A stretch of DNA of 64,000 nt from positions 14,573,835-14,637,834 of the forward strand of contig NC_003076.8 of NCBI RefSeq assembly GCF_000001735.4, written 5' to 3'. The notes under the pieces were generated by a model. It ran no database searches. It was not told the origin of the DNA and saw only the letters and a list, made by a program, of their open reading frames with translations. Source of the stretch: Arabidopsis thaliana (lineage: Eukaryota; Streptophyta; Magnoliopsida; Brassicales; Brassicaceae). This document shows positions 1 through 10,866 of the stretch, one piece after another; within the stretch, counting starts at the first letter, position 1; each line of letters begins with the position of its first letter. The translations under genes and the position numbers were made by a program.

Positions 1-602
1 ATTATATCGGGGATAAGTTAATATCGAATGAGTGATAGAATTAGATAAGGGACAAATTCAGATCGAAATGATAGACAAGATAATATGTTATAACTGGATC
101 TTTTTGTTATTTTGCAATCGAAGGAAAAAAAGCAATAATCTGGATTGGTGAAGACAATAATGTTCAACTAATCTGCGGACCAAAATAGATGGTGAAAAAT
201 CTAAATAAAATTCGAAATCCTTAAATGAAAAACAATTGGTGGATAAGATGTGAGATTCATGATAATTTTGAAAGATGATGAAATCGGGGACAAGATCTAT
301 ATACAACAGAAAATTTCCAATCGGGGACAAGATCTGGAGACAAAAACGAAAGTTATTTGTTTAGTCTCACGAAATATAATGTTTATTGGTTGAAGCGCAC
401 GTGTGTCGAGGGAATAGAGATTAATAGAAAGAAAAAATAAATAGAGAGGTAAGAGAAATAGAAAGGAGCGATAAATAAGAAAATAAATATAGAGGGTAAA
501 TTAGTAATTTCAATAGGAAATGTCGTAGGAGTTAAAAGGGGATTGGAAATGTGGTAGATTTTATAAGAAATTGAAAAAAATGGTAATTGATGTAATTTTC
601 CC
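1..602. other. AT-rich flank with no recognisable gene
   Basis: Short open frames occur on both strands, but none shows a recognisable motif, a splice pattern or biased codon use. The phrase ATCGGGGACAAGATCT occurs twice near 285 and 320. The stretch ends at the 9-bp target duplication of the Mutator-like element that starts at 612. I see nothing else that can be supported. Confidence 0.6.
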
Positions 603-765
603 AATTATAAAGAAAAATTCATTCAAATGCTCTTTTCATGATGCCCCTTTTCAACTCTACCTTTTCATGATGCCCCTTCTCATTATGTAGATTTTTTTTT
701 TTTTTTTTTATATCAATTGGCTAAATACAGCACATCTGGTTCAGCTAAACTAAAAAAAAAAAAAG

Positions 766-2343
766 ATGGGTGAGAGAGGCGATTTTAGGGTTCCAGTGAC
801 GAGTTCGCAAGATGCGCCAATGATGGATATCGGAGATGGTGGTCGTCCCTCGGGAGACCCTCTGGATGTGGTAGAGTCATGGGCGAGTAAGGTGTCCGGT
901 AGCAATGCTGGAGGGAGGTTGTCACCGGAGAGAGTGTTGGATAAGGAGTTCGTCATGGCGAGGATGCGGCTGGAGTTTCCTGATGGGGAGGATGGAGAAC
1001 CAGTCATTACGATCGCCCAGGAAGTTCTTGATGTGATGAATGGTTTGTGGAAGCAGTGTATTATTGTGAAGGTGTTAGGGAGACACATAGCGTTACCAGC
1101 GTTGAACAAGAGATTGAGGGAAATGTGGAATCCAAAGGGAGGGATGCATGTGTTGGATCTCCCAAGACAGTTCTTTATGATTCGCTTTGATCTGGAAGAT
1201 GAATACTTGGTGGCTCTTACCGGTGGACCATGGAGAGCGTTTGGGAGCCACCTAATGGTGCAAGCTTGGTCTCCGGACTTTGATCCGTTGAGGAATGAGA
1301 TAGTAACAACGCCAGTGTGGGTTCGTTTGTCGAATATTCCTTTGAATCTGTATCACGAAACGATCCTGTTGGGTATTGTTCAGGGATTAGGGAAACCTAT
1401 CAAAGTGGATCTCACGACATTGCATCATGCGAAAGCTAGATTTGCACGAGTATGTGTGGAGGTGAATCTATCAAAACCTCTCAAAGGTACAATAACGATT
1501 AATGGAGAGAGATATTTCGTTGCTTATGAGGGTCTATCAAACATTTGCTCGGGATGTGGGATATATGGTCATTTGGTGCACAATTGTCCTAGGAGAGTGG
1601 TGGAGAGGACAGTGGCGCCTGTGACCGTGGAGGTTCCAGTGAATGTTTCCGGTGGGACGCCGCAGGATGACGGTTTTACGGTGGTTCGAAGAACGGGCCG
1701 TAAGGGAGGAGCACCGGAAAATAGTGGGGTGGCAACAGCTGGTCGGTTGAGCACAAATTTGGAAAGGAATCTGCGTGATATTTCTGGGCGGGCGAATATG
1801 GAAAGCATTGATACCTCTAACAGTTTTGGGAATTTGGAGGAAGTGATTGAGGGGAGTGTAAGGGAAGTTGCTGCATCAGTGGATGCGAATAAAGAAAATA
1901 TGATGAATGGTAATTATGCTAAAAAAGGGAAGAGTGTTGCACAAGGGAAGGCTTGGGCGCCAGTGGATTTAATGAATAAAATTAGGGCCGGAAAAAAAGA
2001 TAAAACGGCTGGAGGCAAGGTAGGAGAGGCTAATGGGCCAAAGCCCAGAAATGGTAACTCCAACAGGCCTGTGCGTGGGTTAGTTTTTGGCCCGACAAGG
2101 AAGGAAATTGAGTTATCTGGCTCGGGGAAAAGGCTGAGAGTGGATGAATCTTCGGTGTATCGACAGGGTGGAGGTGGTTCACCGGAGAAGGAGAGTAGAG
2201 GAGTTGATGGCGTGTCAATGTCTGTGGCGGGAGAGGCTGTGGCGAAGAGTTCTCTTGTGGATTTGGCAGAGGCGCCACAGAATAGAGAAGTGGAAATGCA
2301 GAATGGGTTGTCGGCGGTTGTGGCGACCTCTCTTGCGGCATGA
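766..2343 (+). CDS. LINE ORF1 protein, DUF4283 and CCHC zinc knuckle
   Basis: This 525-residue ORF is the nucleic-acid-binding ORF1 of the LINE. Residues of about 45-180 fit the DUF4283 domain, with motifs such as FFMIRF, GGPWRAFGSHL and PVWVRLSNIPL. A CCHC knuckle of the form CSGCGIYGHLVHNCPRR lies near residue 261. The C-terminal half is low-complexity, basic and glycine/serine-rich. The ATG at 766 follows a short A-rich tract, and the frame is intact to TGA. ORF2 begins 39 nt downstream in the same transcript, the usual bicistronic LINE layout. ORF1p is thought to coat the RNA and help target-primed reverse transcription. It is intact as read, but ORF2 beside it is damaged. Confidence 0.9.
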   Translation: MGERGDFRVPVTSSQDAPMMDIGDGGRPSGDPLDVVESWASKVSGSNAGGRLSPERVLDKEFVMARMRLEFPDGEDGEPVITIAQEVLDVMNGLWKQCIIVKVLGRHIALPALNKRLREMWNPKGGMHVLDLPRQFFMIRFDLEDEYLVALTGGPWRAFGSHLMVQAWSPDFDPLRNEIVTTPVWVRLSNIPLNLYHETILLGIVQGLGKPIKVDLTTLHHAKARFARVCVEVNLSKPLKGTITINGERYFVAYEGLSNICSGCGIYGHLVHNCPRRVVERTVAPVTVEVPVNVSGGTPQDDGFTVVRRTGRKGGAPENSGVATAGRLSTNLERNLRDISGRANMESIDTSNSFGNLEEVIEGSVREVAASVDANKENMMNGNYAKKGKSVAQGKAWAPVDLMNKIRAGKKDKTAGGKVGEANGPKPRNGNSNRPVRGLVFGPTRKEIELSGSGKRLRVDESSVYRQGGGGSPEKESRGVDGVSMSVAGEAVAKSSLVDLAEAPQNREVEMQNGLSAVVATSLAA

Positions 2344-2382
2344 CAGCTTGCCCCGGTAGTTCAAGCTTTTTTCAATCTCTTT

Positions 2383-5300
2383 ATGATGGATGTTTTATTT
2401 TGGAATTGCCGGGGGGCAAATAAACCTCTTTTCCGAAGAACAATACGGTACATGTTGAAGAAGAATAACATCGACATTCTGGCTCTGTTTGAAACACACG
2501 CTGCAGGAGATAGAGCCAGCAGAATTTGTCAGAAGTTGGGTTTCGAGCACACGTTCCGGGTCGATGCAGTGGGGCATAGTGGTGGAGTATGGTTGCTGTG
2601 GAGAGCTAGTGTGGGAGTGGTTACAGTTGTGGCCTCGTCTGAACAGTTTATTCACGCCAAGATTGTGAGTGAGACAGAGACCTTGCATTTGATTGTGGTT
2701 TACGCAGCTCCATCAGTTAGTCGAAGAAGCGGGCTATGGGGATGTTTGAAAACTGCGATTGAAGGAGTAGATGGTCCTTTAGTGATTCGTGGTGATTTCA
2801 ACATGATTGTAAGACTTGATGAGCGGACAGGGGGGAATGGACGTTTGTCTCTGGACTCTTTAGCATTCGGTGAATGGATTAATGAGCTTATGTTAATTGA
2901 TATGGGTTTTAAAGGGAGTCAGTATACTTGGAGAAGAGGTAGATTGGAAGAGAATTTTATTGCTAAGCGCTTGGACCGGATTCTTTGCTGTCCCCAGGCA
3001 CGCTTGAGATGGCAAGAGGCGACAGTAACTCACCTCCCCGTTGTTGCCTCAGATCATGCGCCTCTTTATCTGCAACTTTCGCCTGCATTCCGAGGTGACC
3101 CGAAACGAAGACCATTCCGGTTCGAGGCAGCTTGGTTACTACATGACGGGTTTAAGGAGCTTCTTCAACTCTCTTGGAATAACAGTCTATCAACGCCTGA
3201 AGCTCTTAATGGGTTGCAAATTAGGCTGAAAAAGTGGAATCGGGAGGTGTTTGGTGATATTAATCAACGTAAGGATCGATTAACCACGGAAATCAAATCG
3301 GTACAAGACTTGCTCGATGTTGTTCAAACTGATGCTCTGTTACGCAAAGAAGAAGAGCTGATTAAAGAGTTAGATGTTGTCATGGAGCAGGAGGAAGTCA
3401 TTTGGTTCCAAAAGTCACGGGAGAAATGGGTGTTAGACGGAGATCGAAATACTAAATACTTTCACACATCTACCATTATTCGAAGGAGAAGGAATCGTGT
3501 TGAGATGTTGAAGAGTGATAGTGGTGTATGGATCTCAGACCCGCAGGAGCTGGAGAAATTGGCGACTGCTTATTATAAAAGATTATATTCCATGGAGGAT
3601 GTTGATCAAGAGGTGGAAATGCTACCACCGGGAGGTTTTGCTAGGCTTACAGAGAGAGAAGTAGCAGAGCTTACCAAACCGTTCTCGGCAGTTGAGGTGG
3701 AAGCTTCAGTCCGGAGTATGGGGAAGTTGAAAGCTCCGGGGCCAGATGGATACCAACCAATCTTTTACCAAGACTGTTGGGAGGTGGTGGGACAGTCAAT
3801 AGCCCGCTTTGTGTTGGATTTCTTTGTAACAGGGATCTTACCTGAAGGAACCAATGATGTGTTGATGGTGCTTATCCCTAAGCTAGCTAAGCCGAGTAAA
3901 ATTATGCAATTCAGACCAATCAATTTATGTAATGTTTTGTTTAAAACAATTACAAAAACCATGATGCGGCGTTTACAGAATGTGATGAGTAAGCTCGTTG
4001 GTCCAGCTCAGTCAAGCTTCATACCGGGCAGATTGAGTACCGACAATATTCTGGTGGTTCAAGAAGCAGTCCATTCAATGCGGAGGAAAAAAGGGCGAAA
4101 AGGTTGGATGCTCCTAAAACTGGATTTAGAGAAAGCCTATGATCGTATACGCTGGGATTTTTTACATGATACTTTAGTGTCTGTGGGACTGCCAGATTGT
4201 TGGAGAGAGTGGATCATGAAGTGTGTTGCAGGACCATCTATGACTTTGTTGTGGAATGGGGAGAAGGCAGATCCGTTTAAACCGGCTAGAGGGTTGAGAC
4301 AAGGTGACCCGCTGTCACCATATCTCTTTGTTCTTTGTATGGAGCGGTTGTGCCATCAGATAGAGATTTCAGTAGCTTCGAAGGAGTGGAAACCGATTAA
4401 TCTCTCTCAGGGAGGGCCGAAGTTATCACATATTTGTTTCGCGGATTATCTTATTCTTTTTGCCGAAGCATCGGTGGCACAAATTCGGGTTATCAGACAA
4501 GTTCTAGAACGATTCTGCGTAGCGTCGGGGCAGAAGGTTAGTCTCGAAAAATCAAAGATCTTCTTCTCTGATAATGTGTCTCGGGATTTAGCGACTCTTA
4601 TCAGTAATGAAAGCGGCATTAAGGCAACTAAAGATCTGGGCAAATATTTGGGAATGCCAGTTCTTCATAAGCGGATTAATAAAGACACATTTGGTGATGT
4701 GGTAGAGCGAGTAGCTTCAAGGCTGGCGGGTTGGAGATGTCGCTTCCTCAGTCTTGCGGGTCGGATTACACTTACTAAATCAGTCCTCTCATCCATTCCG
4801 GTTCATACCATGTCAACAATTTCGCTGCCACAGTCTATTTTGAATAAATTAGACAGTATCTCACGCTCTTTTTTATGGGGGAGTACAATGGAAAAACGAA
4901 AACAACATCTTATTGCTTGGGATCGTGTGTGCTTGCCAAAACAGGATGGAGGGTTAGGCATCCGGTGCTCTACACAGATGAATAAGGCTCTTCTCTCGAA
5001 AATTGGGTGGCGTTTACTTCATGATGATGTGAGTCTATGGTCGAAAATCTTGAGAAGCAAGTACCGTGTCGGTGATATTCATAACAGAGCGTGGATGGTG
5101 TCTAAAGGTACATGGTCTTCTACATGGAGGAGCGTTGTCGTGGGTCTGAAGGAGGTGGTCTTCTCGGGTTTGAGCTGGGTTCTAGGGGATGGTGTTGATA
5201 TCCTCTTCTGGAAAGATAGGTGGATGTCGCAGACCCCGTTATGTGAGGTGGTAACATGCGAATTACCGGCAAACTGGGAGGCGGTTAAAAGTTGTGGATG

Positions 5301-6517
5301 TTTGGAGAGATGGAGTGGGCTGGGATTTACAGAGGCTTACGCCGTATTTCACAGAAGGTATGAAGCTCAAGTTACTATCTTTGGTGGTGGATAATGTGAC
5401 AGGGGCTAGGGATCGTTTGTCTTGGGGAGGGTGTTCCAATGGTAATTCTACAGTCAAGTCAGCTTACTCTTTTTTAAGCTTGGACTGGAGTTCGAAGCAG
5501 CAGATGGCGCGTTTTTTCTCTAGAATTTGGCGTGTTGTAGCTCATGAAAGAGTTCGAGTGTTCATATGGTTGGCTGCAAATCAGGTGTTGATGACGAATG
5601 TTGAGAGATACAGACGGCATTTATGTGATTCGAGCTTATGTTCAGTATGCAAGAGTGGGGAGGAGACAATTCTACACATTTTACGGGACTGTCCGGCGAT
5701 GGCGGGAATTTGGACCCGCTTGTTACCAGCACGGAGACTCTCTTCTTTCTTTTTGAAATCGCTGTTAGAATGGATCTACGCAAATTTAGGAGAGGAGATA
5801 GAGATTAATGGTTGTCCATGGGCGGTCACTTTTTCGCAGGCCATATGGTGGGGGTGGAAATGGCGTTGCGGTAACATCTTTGGCGAGAACAGGAAGTGTC
5901 GGGATCGGGTTCGTTTTATTAAGGATCGTGCGTTGGATGTTTGGAAGGCGCATGTGCACAACATGGGAGTGACGACGCGGACAGCTAGGGAGGAGAGATT
6001 GATTGCGTGGTCTCCGCCAAGGGTGGGTTGGTTTAAGCTCAATACTGATGGGGCTTCGCGTGGTAACCCGGGACTAGCTACAACAGGGGGCGTAGTTCAA
6101 GACGGGGATGGAAATTGGTGTTATGGGTTTTCGTTGAATATTGGGATTTGTTCGGCTCCGCTTGCGGAACTATGGGGAGCATATTATGGTTTAAATATCG
6201 CTTGGGAGCGCGGTGTCACACAGTTGGAGATGGAGATTGATTCGGAGATGGTAGTGGGTTTTCTTCGGACAGGGATTGATGATTCGCATCCGCTGTCCTT
6301 CCTGGTGCGGTTGTGCCATGGCTTACTTTCAAAGGACTGGTCAGTCCGGATTTCGCATGTGTATAGAGAAGCTAATCGTCTTGCGGATGGGTTAGCTAAC
6401 TATGCTTTTCTTTTACCGTTAGGTTTTCATTTGTTTAATTCTACTCCGGATAATGTTATGTCGATTGTTCACGACGATGTAGCGGGGTCTGCGTACCCCC
6501 GGAACGTTCAAGTGTAA
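2383..6517 (+). pseudogene. LINE ORF2: endonuclease, reverse transcriptase, zf-RVT, RNase H (frameshifted)
   Basis: The first frame, 2383-5394, encodes an AP-type endonuclease (GDFN near 2800, SDHAP near 3050) and then a reverse transcriptase (LDLEKAYDR near 4120, RGLRQGDPLSPYLF near 4290). The second frame (about 5294-6517) continues with the zf-RVT domain (RVFIWLAANQVL, CSVCKSGEE) and an RNase H domain that begins KLNTDGASRGNPG near 6040. The second LINE shows these parts belong to one protein, so the frames were joined and a one-base shift near 5283-5300 breaks them. The palm motif reads FADY instead of FADD (codon TAT at 4447-4449), which removes a metal-binding aspartate. Both changes suggest an inactive copy. 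Confidence 0.88.
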
Positions 6518-6710
6518 TTTTTTTAGTTTTTCAGTTTTAATAAAAATGGGGGTTCGCCCCCTCTTCTACCAAAAAAAAAAACTCTACCTTTTCTGTCATT
6601 TTCATTTCTACCATCTTTAATTTTTTAATGACCCATTTACCCCTAATTTGGAAATCGTTTTAAGTTAACAAAATAAAATATTAATATTTTCGCCTAAAAT
6701 GTTCCAAAAT

Positions 6711-7319
6711 AAATTTCCCGCCAAAAGTTTCCGAAAAAAATTCACGCCAAAAAAAATTTCAAAAATATATTTCCCGCAAAAAAAATTTTTTGGCGGAAAA
6801 TAGATTTACAAGGGATTTTAAAATAATTTTAAAATATTTACAAGGGATTTTAAAAGGGTTTTAAAAGATTTAGAAGGGATTTTAAAAGGGTTTTAAAAGA
6901 TTTAGAAGGGATTTTAAAAGGGTTTTAAAAGATTTAGAAGGGATTTTAAAATGGTTTTAAAAGGGTTTTAAAATATTTAAAAGAGATTTTAAAAGGGTTT
7001 AAAAGGGTTTTAAAAGTTGTATAAGGGTTTTTAAAAGATTTTTAAAGAATTTACGAGAAGACCCTTTAAAAACTCTTGTAAATATTTTTTAAATCTTTTA
7101 AAACCCTTTTAAAATCTTTGGTAAATATTTTAAAATCCCTTGTAAATCTTTTAAAATTCCTTGTACATTTTCCGCCAAAAACATTTGTTACGAAATTTTT
7201 TTTTTGCGGGAAACTGTTTTTTTGGCGGGATTTTTTATTTTTTGGCGGAAAAAAAGTTTGGCGGAATTTTGTTTTTGGCGGAAAAAATAATATTTGGTGC
7301 CAAAAATTTGGCGGGAAAA
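6711..7319. repeat. E2F-type motifs around inverted TTTTAAAAGGG arrays
   Basis: TTTCCCGCC lies at about 6713-6721 on the left, and a perfect TTTGGCGGGAAA at 7307-7318 on the right. Several near matches (GGCGGGA, GGCGGAA, TTTCCCGC) lie between 6740 and 7300. TTTGGCGGGAAA fits the E2F/DP consensus TTSSCGSS. Between them lie about eight tandem units of GGGATTTTAAAAGGG with an inverted set near 7070-7165. Transposon-driven spread of E2F sites in Brassicaceae is established knowledge; binding at this copy is inference. Confidence 0.7.
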
Positions 7320-7619
7320 TTTCAGTTTATAATTACATGTTCCTATTAGATGAATGTAATTTGGTCATTCTGTTCAAGGGAAGAAGTATTTTTAAAAATG
7401 GACAACATAAAAAAGTATTGTTGCAAAAGGATATTAAAAAAGGGTAGTTTTGCAAATCTCCCAATTATAAATTGGCACCTTTTATCTTTGATTATTGAAA
7501 TTCGAGAGAGATACGTTATGTGTGGTAAAAAAAGATACGTTATGTGTTTCGGACCTGGCAAGTAAAGTTTCGGTAGCAAATTAAAACTTTCTTTCACACG
7601 TGTCAACATCTTAATCATG

Positions 7620-10600
7620 TGTAAGGAGGAGACGTTGCTTAAGGAGTTTGATATTATTTTGGAACAGGAGGAGACGTTGTGGTTTCAAAAATCGAGATAG
7701 AAGTGGATTCATATGGGAGATAGGAACACTTCATACTTTCACACATCTACTGTGATTAGGAGAAGACGTAATCGCATAAAAATGCTTAAGAATGATGAGG
7801 ATCAGTGGGTATCAGATACTCGTGATTTAGAGAAGCTTGTTCTGGATTATTATTCTCGTCTTTATTCATGGATCATATAGCGCAGGAGGTGGAGAAGCTG
7901 CCACAGGGAGGTTTTGTGCAAATTACACACACAGACCAAGTGGGTCTGAGTCGGAGATCGTTGCTGAGGAAGTGGAGAGAGCGATTCGTGGGATGGGAAG
8001 CTATAAGTCTCCTGGTCCTGATGGATTTCAGCCAATTTTCTATCAAAGATGTTGGGAGACAGTGGGTGAATCTGTCACAAATTTGGTGTTAAAATTCTTT
8101 GAGACTGCTGAGCTACCTTCCAATCTGAATGATGTTCTAGGTGTCTTGCTGCAAAAGGTTGGTAAACCAGAGAAAATACCATAATTTCGCCCAATAAGTT
8201 TGTGCAATGTGTTATTCAAAATTATAACGAAGACGATGGTTGAACGCTTGAAGCCAGTTATGAATAAAATCATAGGTCCTGCTCAGTCGAGTTTTCTCCC
8301 AGGCAAGGTAAGTACTGATAATATCGTCGTGGTTCAAGAGGCATTGCATTCGATGCGACGCAAGAAAGGAGTCAAGGGTTGGATGCTCTTAAAATTGGAT
8401 CTGGAGAAGGCTTATGATCGGATCCGATGGGACTTTCTAGAAGACACACTGGTGGTTGCGGGTTTCTCTGAGTTGTGGGTGAGATGGATAATGAAGTGTG
8501 TGTCTGGGCCATCAATGAGTCTTTTATGGAATGGGGAGAAGACTAACTCTTTCAGACCGTTAAGGGGACTGAGACAAGGGGATCCCTTATCTCCCTATCT
8601 CTGTCTTGTGTATGGAACGACTTTGTCATCTGATTAAGGAATCCATTGAGAAGAAGAGGTGGAAGCCGTTTAATTTGTCTCGTGGTGGACCGAAGCTGTC
8701 CCATATCTGTTTTGCGGATGATCTCATACTTTTTTCAGAAGCATCGGTCGCCCAAGTGCGGGCAATCAGAGGGGTGTTGGAGACCTTTTGTACCGCTTCG
8801 GGTCAGAAAGTAAGTCTCGAGAAGTCAAAGATTTTTTTCTTGAATAATGTGTCTCGTGTTCTAGGCAATTCAATCAGTGATGAAAGTGGGATTAAGTCTA
8901 CAAAGGATTTGGGGAAGTACTTGGGTATGCCGGTTCTTCATAGACGGATCAATAAAACCACATTTGGAGAGATTTTGGAAAGAGCCTCAACTAAGCTATC
9001 GGGCTGGAAAGAGAAAACGCTGAGTTTTACAGGGCGGCTGACGCTCACCAAAGCAGTTTTATCCTCCTTACCAGTTCACGCAATGAGTTCGATTTTGTTA
9101 CCTCAATCGACAATCTCGCAGTTGGATAAGATATCTAGATCTTTCCTTTGGGGCAGTACGCAAGAGAAAAAGAAGCAACATCTAGTAGCTTGGAAGAAGG
9201 TTTGTTCTCCTAAGAGTGAAGGTGGTTTGGGTATCCGATCAGCGAAGCACATGAATAAATCTCTTATTGCAAAAGTCGGTTGGAGATTGTTACAGGATCA
9301 GTCTGCTCTTTGGGCACGAGTGTTGAGGTGCAAGTACAAGGTTGGTGAGGTTAGTGATGGTCGTTGGTTAATTAAAAAGAATACTTGGTCTCCAACTTGG
9401 ATGAGTATTGTTGTGGGCTTCATCGAGGTTATACTGCATAGCTTGAGTTGGGTTCCGGGTGATGGGACCGAGATTTGTTTTTGGGAGGATAAGTGGTTAC
9501 ATGGCGGGTTACTATGGGATGAAAGTAATGGTGAGATGCCCGCAGGTTTTGAAACGATGTTAGCTAAGGACTTGTGGAGCGCTGGGCGAGGCTGGGATTT
9601 TTCTAAGATAAGCCCTTATGTCACGCTGAAAAGAATCCTTGAACTCTCGGCTGTGGTGTTGGATCTTGTAACGGGTGCACGTGACAGATTGGCCTTGGGA
9701 GAAACACAAGATGGGCAGTTTACTGTCGGATCTGCATATGCAATGTTAAGCTTGAATGATTTACCAAGGTTGAACATGTCAAACTTCTTCAATCGTATTT
9801 GGAAGGTGCTTGTACCAGAAAGAGTGAGAGGTTTCTTGTGGTTAGTGAGTAATCAAGCGCTCATGACCAACGAGGAGAGGTATAGGAGACACATTTGTGT
9901 TTCTAATATTTGTGAGGTGTGTAAGAGTGGAGTGGAGACTACTTTACTCATTCTGCCGGATTGTCCTGCCATGGCTGAAATTTGGACCAGGATAGTGCCT
10001 CGACGAAGACAGCGAGAGTTCTTCTCTAAGACTCTATTCGAATGGGTTTATGACAATCTGCGTGAGGGTGTTCCTTTTGCGGAGAGCTCGTGGTCTACAG
10101 TCTTTGCAATGGCTGCTTGGTGGGGGTGGAAATGGAGGTGTGGGAATGTATTTGGTGAAAATAGAAGATGCCGAGATAGGGTCCAGTTTGTTCGAGACGT
10201 CGCTAAAGAAGTCTTTGTAACGAAGAAGAACATGAACGTGGTAAGGGGTGTACAATCAAGAGTGGAGAAGTTAATTGGTTGGGAAGCACCGAGAGTAGTT
10301 TGGATCAAGATTAACACAGACGGAGCCTCTCATGGTAATCCTGGACTTGCAGCTGCAGGTGGAGTGCTACGGGATGGAGACGGAAATTGGTTAGGAGGTT
10401 TTGCACTGAATATAGGCATATGTTCAGCGCAATTGGCGGAGCTGTGGGGGGGGGGGGGTTACTATGGGCTGTACTTAGCTTGGGAAAGACGGTTCCCGAA
10501 AGTAGAGCTTGAAGTGGATTTCGCGGTGGTGGTTGGTTTTCTTACGGCAGGGATAAGTGATATGCATCCTCTGTCGTTCCTGGTACGCTTGTGCCATGAC

Positions 10601-10822
10601 TTTCTTTCAAAAGACTGGGATGTTCGAGTGTCTCACGTGTATAGGGAAGCAAATCGTCTTGCGGATGGTTTAGCGAGCTATGCATTCTCTCTTTGTCTAG
10701 GCTTTCATTATTGTGAGTTTGTTCCAATTGTGTTAGACTCGATTTTGAGGGATGATAATCTTGGGTCAACAAGACCAAGGCAAGTCCGTGTGTATATTTT
10801 TTTTTTTTACTCTTTTCAATAA
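7620..10822 (+). pseudogene. Truncated LINE ORF2 (reverse transcriptase, zf-RVT, RNase H)
   Basis: Reading frames pieced together from 7620, 7837, 8200 and 8606 match LINE copy 1. Lesions are an in-frame TAG at 7698-7700, frameshifts near 7865 and 7925, a TAA at 8182-8184 where copy 1 has a glutamine codon, and a frameshift near 8605 next to the RQGDPLSPYL motif. From 8606 a 738-residue frame stays open through the palm motif FADDLILF, the zf-RVT domain (FLWLVSNQALMTN, CEVCKSG) and RNase H (KINTDGASHGNPG). It keeps the catalytic aspartates that copy 1 has lost. A run of 13 G at 10446-10458 adds glycines but keeps the frame. The copy has no endonuclease and cannot be autonomous. Confidence 0.88.
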
Positions 10823-10853
10823 ATTAACGGGAGATCTTTTTCAAAAAAAAAAT
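7620..10853 (+). mobile_element. LINE copy 2, 5'-truncated, same family
   Basis: A 13-bp direct repeat, CATCTTAATCATG, flanks it at 7607-7619 and 10854-10866, and an A-rich tail ends near 10852. The 5' end falls inside the ORF2 region between endonuclease and reverse transcriptase, so this is a typical truncated LINE insertion. It is collinear with LINE copy 1 and shares long stretches of protein sequence with it, in the same orientation. Confidence 0.88.
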
Positions 10854-10866
10854 CATCTTAATCATG

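Larger units (their letters stand above)
667..6580 (+). mobile_element. Near full-length LINE (non-LTR retrotransposon), copy 1
   Basis: Two ORFs, a poly(A) tail (6571-6580) and a 13-bp target duplication, ACTCTACCTTTTC at 654-666 and 6581-6593, define the insertion. It sits inside the left part of the Mutator-like element, because the sequence continues across the empty site as in the second copy of that element. ORF1 carries DUF4283 and a CCHC knuckle. ORF2 carries endonuclease, reverse transcriptase, zf-RVT and RNase H domains, the architecture of plant L1-clade LINEs of the Ta11/ATLINE kind. An AATAAAAATGG stretch near 6538 precedes the tail. ORF2 has one frameshift and a changed catalytic residue, so the copy is probably dead. 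Confidence 0.9.
612..7462. mobile_element. Mutator-like fold-back element with E2F motifs, copy 1, split by a LINE
   Basis: The element is bounded by a perfect 9-bp direct repeat, AATTATAAA, at 603-611 and 7463-7471, the target duplication size of Mutator-like elements. It starts GAAAAATTCATT and ends CAAATCTCCC, as does the second copy at 51779-53300. Terminal inverted repeats are very weak. The body after the nested LINE holds many 30-33 bp units built on GGGATTTTAAAAGGGTTTTA (about 6808-7050), followed by the same motif inverted (7070-7165), so the interior can fold back. TTTCCCGCC and TTTGGCGGGAAA motifs lie on both sides of the repeats. It has no coding capacity, so it is non-autonomous. 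Without the LINE it would be about 0.9 kb. Confidence 0.75.

Noticed and set aside
750..1109. Antisense ORF of 119 codons over LINE ORF1
   Set aside because: It mirrors a conserved coding frame on the other strand and has no motif of its own.
7118..7447. A 109-codon phenylalanine/glycine-rich ORF
   Set aside because: It translates the GGCGGGAAA/TTTT repeats of the Mutator-like element and is not a gene.
10034..10317. Minus-strand ORFs over the LINE RNase H region
   Set aside because: They are shadows of the reverse transcriptase/RNase H frame.
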